Shown piece after piece: positions 63,712 through 64,000 of a stretch of 64,000 nt of DNA; position 1 is the stretch's first letter; the number at the start of each line of letters is the position of its first letter. Under the pieces are notes generated by a model. The model saw nothing but the letters and a program-made list of their open reading frames with translations. It was not told where the DNA came from and did not search any database. The translations under genes were made by a program, and so were the position numbers. The stretch comes from Stenotrophomonas maltophilia (lineage in GTDB: Bacteria; Pseudomonadota; Gammaproteobacteria; Xanthomonadales; Xanthomonadaceae): positions 62,001 through 126,000 of the forward strand of contig NZ_NEQV01000004.1 in NCBI RefSeq assembly GCF_002799245.1, written 5' to 3'.

Positions 63712-64000
63712 GCCGTGCCCCCCGCCACAATCCGTACCAGGGTCGCCGTGGCCATGCCCATGAGCATGAACACGCAGGTAGCCACCACCGACCGCGACGA
63801 TCCCCTGCCCAGGCCGCAGACACCGTGCCCACTGGTACAGCCAGCGCCAAGGCGAGTTCCGTAACCCACCAGCAGTCCGGCAATCACCAATACCACTGCT
63901 CCGTTTGCGGAGAGCGCCGGCAATAGTATGGGCCTGGCCGCCAATGCCAAGCCTGACGCCAGGGCAAGTCCCGCCAGGAATAGGGCTGCACTCCCGCGTC
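63708..64000 (-). CDS. YeeE/YedE-family sulfur transporter, first half (gene continues past the window)
   Basis: The frame is open to the right edge; about 96 residues are visible. The motif [17 protein letters not shown] is present, with the cysteines used for thiosulfate passage. It corresponds to the gene at 39024. Its start and any regulator lie beyond the window. Confidence 0.88.
   Translation of the reverse strand, partial: RGSAALFLAGLALASGLALAARPILLPALSANGAVVLVIAGLLVGYGTRLGAGCTSGHGVCGLGRGSSRSVVATCVFMLMGMATATLVRIVAGGTA

Overview
The window looks like chromosomal DNA of a Stenotrophomonas-like member of the Xanthomonadaceae. The left 12 kb is a high-GC core block: the end of recF, then gyrB, a CPBP protease, an M48 lipoprotein, a TPR protein, tonB-exbB-exbD-exbD, a cardiolipin synthase and pdxJ. 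A GTAG-type palindrome of the SMAG class lies after pdxJ. Two parS-like palindromes inside recF fit a position near the replication origin. No rRNA, tRNA or CRISPR array was seen.

The core order breaks at 12,066, inside the Fe-S motif codons of a radical-SAM gene. What follows is accessory DNA. A complete but divergent copy of the same radical-SAM gene sits about 1 kb inside the junction. A module of three very different tyrosine-recombinase-like genes (16.4-21.8 kb) and a convergent coiled-coil gene probably moved the element. The far end of the disrupted gene was not found, so the right edge of the island is unknown.

The cargo contains defence-like genes. A Septu-like pair (PtuA-type ATPase plus PtuB-type HNH nuclease) appears to be split: the ATPase C-terminal part and the HNH gene are at 24.0-25.0 kb and a matching N-terminal part is at 41.1-41.6 kb, on the same strand and in the right order. 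The intervening ~16 kb carries an unknown divergent gene pair, an IS21-family element, an Scs-like periplasmic thiol-redox operon (DsbD, TlpA, DsbG, DsrE) with its two-component system, a BigR-type sulfide/persulfide detoxification cluster and an isochorismatase pseudogene.

To the right of the split ATPase (41.9-47.0 kb) is the most interesting locus: a four-helix membrane protein gene, a CapW-like WYL repressor, and a divergent two-gene operon coding for a metallo-beta-lactamase-fold protein and a single 750-residue protein that joins E2-like, E1-like and JAB/JAMM domains. This resembles the Cap2/Cap3 ubiquitin-like machinery of CBASS but has no cyclase and no visible ubiquitin-like protein. 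Decayed DNA follows (IS3 remnant, DUF1508 gene, and a possible CHAT/caspase-like protease gene broken by an in-frame stop).

From 49.7 to 56.4 kb there is an arsenic-resistance locus: SulP transporter, ArsC-like phosphatase, arsR-arsC-acr3-arsO in one direction, arsH-arsC in the other, and a chrA pseudogene. After an H-NS-like gene flanked by a 53-bp tandem duplication come a porin, a BCCT transporter, a DUF2254 protein and a second sulfur module (TauE, DUF442, two YeeE) that runs off the right edge.
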